This document shows, piece after piece, positions 6,319-9,286 of a stretch of 9,286 nt of DNA (position 1 is its first letter; every line of letters starts with the position of its first letter). The DNA is taken from the NCBI GenBank assembly GCA_050261415.1, contig JBLNDG010000108.1:1-9286 (forward strand). Direction: 5' to 3'. The translations under genes and the position numbers were made by a program. The DNA comes from JBLNDG01 sp050261415 (GTDB lineage Bacteria > Bacillota > Clostridia > Lutisporales > Lutisporaceae). The notes beneath the pieces are model-generated. The model had not been told where the DNA came from. It did no database searches and saw nothing but the letters and a program-made list of their open reading frames with translations.

Positions 6319-6324
6319 TATAAT
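6319..6324 (+). promoter_or_regulatory. Candidate -10 element of the ABC importer operon
   Basis: TATAAT is a perfect -10. No good -35 lies 16-18 bases upstream; ATGACA at 6290-6295 is 23 bases away. A poor -35 would fit dependence on an activator. Transcription would start near 6331, giving a leader of about 113 bases. Confidence 0.4.
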
Positions 6325-6443
6325 GTATTATCTCATGTTTATTCATAGACCCGGGAATAAGGAAAAACCAAGCCTGGGAGGGCGCGGAGAAAAACCTGTG
6401 GTTTCAAATAGCGGATAATCTTTATAAAAGGGGAGTGAGTCTG

Positions 6444-7484
6444 GTGAGGAAATTGAGGGTAGTCTTGGCTGTACTGGTTGTGATTGCACTTGTAGTGTCA
6501 CTTGTCGGATGCGGCAATAATGTAAAAAAAACGGACGGCAGTCTTACTGTTGTAAAAGTTGCTTTTGATGACGCACCATCGGAAGCGGGTATAATACTGG
6601 GCGATAAATTAGGTTATTTTGAACAGCAGGGGATTAAAATCGAGTATGTAAAATTCAACTCGGGAGCGGATGAACTTTCCTCGATAGCGGCCAATCAGGT
6701 AGATGTGAGCCGTGGAATTATTAATGCAGGTCTGTTCAATGCTGCTAACCAGGGGATAAATATCAAGCTTGTGGCTGATGGGGGACACAATATTCCCGGG
6801 AAAGGATATTTTCAGATTGCGCTGAAGAAAGGACTCGGCTCTAAATATAAGGATTATAAGGATATGAAGGGCATGCGTGTTGCAATAGCATCAATCGGTT
6901 CAATAAATGAGCTGTTTGTGCAGAAAGCACTGGAAAAAGGCGGACTTACAAAGGACGACATAACCATTGTAGTGGTGGATTCCTTCCCGGATATGCTTAC
7001 TGCAGTAGCCAACGGAAATGCAGATGCAACCATGCAGATTGAACCGCTTATAACCAAGGGTGTAAATGAAGGCATTCTGGAATGGTGGAAGGACCCGGAC
7101 GAATATGCCAAAGGGGAAGAAATATCCGTACTGATGTACAGCCCCGAGTTTGTAAAAAACCGTGATCTGGGAAACCGGTTCATGATAGGCTATCTGCAGG
7201 GTGTCCGCGCATATAATGATGCATTGATTACAGGTGACAAGGATAGAGACAAAATTATTGATATCCTTACCAAAACCACTTTTGTAAATGATCCTGAAAT
7301 ATTCCGGAATATGAAGCCTCCAGGGCTGGACCCCAATGGGTACGTTCTTAGAGACGGTGTAATTGCGGATATGAATTGGTATATGAAGCAAGGCCTTGTG
7401 AAACAGGAAGCAGATATCGACAAGCTGATAGACAACAGTTATGTTGAGAATGCCCTTAAAATATTGAAGGAATACCGAAAATAG
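6444..7484 (+). CDS. ABC importer substrate-binding lipoprotein, NMT1/SsuA/TauA-like
   Basis: This is the extracytoplasmic binding protein of an ABC importer, 346 residues from the GTG at 6444. A basic start (MRKLR), a hydrophobic stretch and the lipobox L20-V-G-C23 mark a lipoprotein anchored on the outer face of the membrane. The mature part follows the SsuA/THI5/NMT1 pattern: a first strand KVAFDDAPSEAGIILGDKLGYFEQQGIKIE, then SGADELSSIAANQVDVS, then KGMRVAIASIGSINELFVQKAL, then ANGNADATMQIEPL. This group binds nitrate, sulfonates, taurine, thiamine precursors and aromatic acids; nothing here settles which. A GTG at 6435 is also in frame, but it overlaps the Shine-Dalgarno AAAGGGGAG (6427-6435), so 6444 is preferred. 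It is the first gene of a three-gene operon; the next start is 15 bases after its stop. Confidence 0.9.
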   Translation: MRKLRVVLAVLVVIALVVSLVGCGNNVKKTDGSLTVVKVAFDDAPSEAGIILGDKLGYFEQQGIKIEYVKFNSGADELSSIAANQVDVSRGIINAGLFNAANQGINIKLVADGGHNIPGKGYFQIALKKGLGSKYKDYKDMKGMRVAIASIGSINELFVQKALEKGGLTKDDITIVVVDSFPDMLTAVANGNADATMQIEPLITKGVNEGILEWWKDPDEYAKGEEISVLMYSPEFVKNRDLGNRFMIGYLQGVRAYNDALITGDKDRDKIIDILTKTTFVNDPEIFRNMKPPGLDPNGYVLRDGVIADMNWYMKQGLVKQEADIDKLIDNSYVENALKILKEYRK

Positions 7485-7499
7485 GAATGAGGGATGAAA

Positions 7500-8314
7500 A
7501 TGATAGATGAAAGGGTTGCGGTTGCAGGCTTAAAAAAAAACAGCAGAAATTCACAATAAGCAGCAATAATCAAAGGAGAACACTTTCAATCATTTCTCCT
7601 GTGCTACTGCTCTTAATTTGGGAAATACTTGTGAAACTAGGGCTTCTGGACAGTCTGTTCTTCCCTCCGCCGTCCAGGGTAATAATGACAATGTGGGAGA
7701 TGACAAGGAGCGGGCTGTTGTTTTCCGATATTGGCATAAGTATATACAGGATTTTTGGAGGGTTTCTTCTGGGAGCAGTTCCTGGTTTGATTATAGGATT
7801 GACAATGGGGCTTTTTCCAATGGTAAAGGCTTTTATGGATCCGATCGTAGCAGCGACCTACCCCATACCGAAACTGGCATTGATGCCTCTCATTATGATA
7901 TTATTCGGTCTGACGGAATTGGAGAAGATGGTGATAATTGCCCTGGGGACGTTCTTCCTCGTCCTGATAAACACGGTGGCAGGGGTTGTCAACCTTGACA
8001 GCATATACATGGATGTAGCCAAGAACTATGGTGCGAGCAAGAAGGATTACTACCTGACCGTGGCCTTTCCCGGAGCAATGCCGATGATATTCACCGGAAT
8101 CAAGCTTGGAATGGGTATGGCACTGCTGCTTATTGTTGCTGCCGAGATGAATGGGGCTAACGCCGGCATAGGTTATAGGATATGGGAATCCTATGCGATA
8201 TTCAACATTCCGGAAATGTTTGTATCCTTTATAGTCATGTCCCTGCTTGGGTATGTATTCACAGTGTTTTTGGATGAAATGGAACGGTGGATTATTCCTT
8301 GGAAAAGAGATTAA
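7500..8314 (+). CDS. ABC importer permease, SsuC/TauC-like, read across a -1 frameshift at an A9 run
   Basis: This is the membrane channel subunit of the importer. The permease frame from the GTG at 7601 gives 237 residues with most of the family pattern: about six hydrophobic helices and the ATPase-contact EAA loop (DVAKNYGASKKDYYLTVAFP). That GTG has no RBS and would cut into helix 1, because the frame continues upstream as LSIISPVLLLLIWEIL with no ATG, GTG or TTG. An ATG at 7500 with GAGGG (7489-7493) six bases before it opens the zero frame and stops at 7557-7559. Shifting back one base in the A run at 7532-7540 joins the two into 271 residues, a normal length, with a basic cytoplasmic front end. 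The ATG lies 15 bases after the lipoprotein stop, the same gap as to the ATPase. It may be slippage-expressed, a natural mutation, or an A9-for-A10 sequence error. Confidence 0.8.
7532..7541 (+). other. A9 homopolymer with in-frame slippery heptamer A AAA AAC
   Basis: Nine A residues (7532-7540) are followed by C. In the frame of the ATG at 7500 the codons are TTA-AAA-AAA-AAC, so positions 7535-7541 read A AAA AAC. This is a classic -1 slippery heptamer, exactly in phase. Polymerase slippage on the A run is an equal alternative. Downstream, AGGAGAA (7574-7580) can pair with TTCTCCT (7594-7600). Confidence 0.5.
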
Positions 8315-8329
8315 GAGGTTTGATGCTTT

Positions 8330-9154
8330 ATGAATGAATCGAATATTTTGCAATTGAATAAGAAGGACGATTCCCGGAAGAAAGACACCAGTAAAGTCAA
8401 AATAAGAATAGAAAACCTAGGCAAGGAATTCAAAATGAAAAATGACAGAATCGTTGCCTTCAGAGATATAAACCTTCGTATCAGGGAGGGGGACTTCTGG
8501 TGCTTTGTCGGCCCCAGCGGGTGCGGCAAGACAACACTTCTCAGGGTGTTGGCCGGACTTGAGGAACAGACCTCCGGAAAGCTTGAAATATATCATCAGG
8601 ATGAAGAAAAACCTTTAAACTCAATGGTTTTTCAAGAGCATGCCATTTTCCCATGGATGACAGTAAGGGATAATATCGCTTATGGTTTGAGAAATAGAAG
8701 GCTGCCCAAAAATGCCATCAAGCAGGTAGTTGACGAATATATAGAAAAAACCGGTCTTCAGAAATTTGCGAAAGCATATCCGAACCAGCTTTCCGGTGGA
8801 ATGAAGCAGAGGGTGAGTATTGCCAGGGCTTTTGCTAATGACCCCGAAATACTTCTTATGGATGAGCCCTTTGCATCTCTGGATGAGCAAAACCGGCTCA
8901 TACTTCAGCAGGAGCTGCTGCAGATATGGGAAAGCAACCGCAAGACGGTGGTTTTTGTTACCCACAGCATTGATGAAGCAATTTTCCTGTCTGACTATAT
9001 CATGCTGATGACGGCACACCCGGGAGTGGTAAGGAATATTTATAACGTCAATATAGAAAGACCCAGGGATATGTCTGCGATACGCAATCTGCAAAGCTTT
9101 AACAACCTGTTTACCACCATCTGGTCCGAGCTGAAAGAAGAAGTAAAGCGTTAA
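8330..9154 (+). CDS. ABC importer ATPase, SsuB/TauB-like
   Basis: This is the 274-residue cytoplasmic ATPase that powers the importer. All nucleotide-binding motifs are present: Walker A GPSGCGKTT (61-69), Q-loop glutamine Q102 in VFQEHAIFPWMT, signature LSGGMKQR (154-161), Walker B ILLMDEP (174-180), D-loop SLDE, and switch histidine H212 in VFVTHSIDEA. FPWMTVRDN after the Q-loop and FLSDYIMLMTAHPG are characteristic of the nitrate/sulfonate/taurine ATPase group. About 22 polar, lysine-rich residues precede the usual family start at KIRIENLGKEF, so the front end is slightly long. AGAGG (8314-8318) is 11 bases before the ATG; an ATG at 8323 stops at once in another frame. It follows the permease stop by 15 bases and ends before a strong terminator. 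The function class is secure. Confidence 0.95.
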   Translation: MNESNILQLNKKDDSRKKDTSKVKIRIENLGKEFKMKNDRIVAFRDINLRIREGDFWCFVGPSGCGKTTLLRVLAGLEEQTSGKLEIYHQDEEKPLNSMVFQEHAIFPWMTVRDNIAYGLRNRRLPKNAIKQVVDEYIEKTGLQKFAKAYPNQLSGGMKQRVSIARAFANDPEILLMDEPFASLDEQNRLILQQELLQIWESNRKTVVFVTHSIDEAIFLSDYIMLMTAHPGVVRNIYNVNIERPRDMSAIRNLQSFNNLFTTIWSELKEEVKR

Positions 9155-9162
9155 CAATATAT

Positions 9163-9217
9163 AAAAGGAGCTGTCGCACTAGCGATTGAAAAATCGCTGG
9201 TGCACAGCTCCCTTTTT
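9163..9217 (+). terminator. Intrinsic terminator of the ABC importer operon
   Basis: GGAGCTGT...AGCGATT (9167-9187) pairs with AATCGCT...ACAGCTCC (9192-9211) around a GAAA tetraloop, with one bulged C (9175) and one T-G pair. CTTTTT follows the stem. The last 69 bases of the window after it show no gene I can support. Confidence 0.9.
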
Positions 9218-9286
9218 ACATGTTTTACGAAAATTATCAAGGTATTTGTAAATCAAATCCAGATAATCTCTTAAAAAAGGTATACT

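Larger units (their letters stand above)
6136..6443. other. Divergent regulatory region upstream of the ABC importer operon
   Basis: These 308 bases hold no supported gene. They contain an ATAAATTCACA direct repeat (6215-6225 and 6259-6269), a hairpin CACATATA/TATATGTG (6222-6240), a Crp-like dyad and a candidate -10 (both listed), and a GC-richer leader from about 6348. In that leader CCCGGG (6350-6355) can pair with CCTGGG (6373-6378), and AAACC (6392-6396) with GGTTT (6400-6404). I looked for a thiamine pyrophosphate or guanidine-I aptamer because of the importer type and could not match either. Confidence 0.5.

Noticed and set aside
6345..6440. Thiamine pyrophosphate or guanidine-I riboswitch in the importer leader
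   Set aside because: The conserved CTGAGA and ACCC-TTGAACCTGAT elements of the first and the CTAGGGTTCCG core of the second are missing.
7618..7998. 126-codon plus-strand frame overlapping the permease
   Set aside because: It is an out-of-frame shadow of the permease; the composition is low in hydrophobic residues and no domain is seen.
8621..9157. 178-codon minus-strand frame inside the ATPase gene
   Set aside because: It is antisense to a complete, motif-bearing ATPase and has no domain of its own.
1..9286. CRISPR arrays, tRNA or rRNA genes, insertion sequences, phage genes
   Set aside because: No regularly spaced repeats, cloverleaf sequences, transposase motifs or structural phage proteins were seen on either strand.

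Overview
The window looks like chromosomal DNA from a low-G+C Gram-positive anaerobe, most likely a member of the Clostridia. This rests on AT-rich intergenic DNA, strong AGGAGG-type ribosome binding sites, intrinsic terminators after most genes, a lipobox lipoprotein and a sigma-54 activator of clostridial build. I cannot fix the genus. No rRNA, tRNA, CRISPR array, insertion sequence or phage gene is visible.

Layout. (1) Positions 1-1631 (+) hold the last 39 codons of a URO-D/cobalamin-methyltransferase-like gene and then a class V PLP enzyme of the SufS type. They share an apparent operon that ends in a long bidirectional terminator. (2) A sigma-54-dependent activator (3465-1678, minus) converges on that operon. 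(3) An AT-rich 430-base intergenic region separates the activator from a divergent alanine/serine-glyoxylate-type aminotransferase (3897-5042, +). That gene has a near-consensus housekeeping promoter and a perfect 17-bp palindrome between promoter and RBS. (4) A small two-helix membrane protein with an acidic tail (5315-5758, +) faces a 100-residue coiled-coil protein (6135-5833, minus) across a shared terminator. (5) A three-gene ABC importer operon of the SsuABC/TauABC/NMT1 type (6444-9154, +) codes for lipoprotein, permease and ATPase. It is preceded by a 300-base leader with a Crp-like dyad and followed by a strong terminator.

How the parts work together. The importer is the clearest functional unit: the lipoprotein captures a small substrate, the permease forms the channel and the ATPase drives it. 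The substrate is not evident. The permease cannot be read from a normal start codon in one frame. A well-placed ATG at 7500 reads into a nine-A run, and the permease continues in the -1 frame. The slippery heptamer A AAA AAC lies exactly in the zero frame. This is either a homopolymer indel or a slippage-dependent gene, and it is the most interesting observation here. The sigma-54 activator sits between two class V PLP enzymes, yet I find no good -24/-12 promoter in the window, so its targets are not shown.

I see no clearly novel multi-gene system. The points worth checking are the permease frameshift, the palindromic operator at 3869-3885, the Crp-like site at 6254-6269, the GTAC-centred palindromes near the activator, and two unassigned hairpins around 5119-5213.
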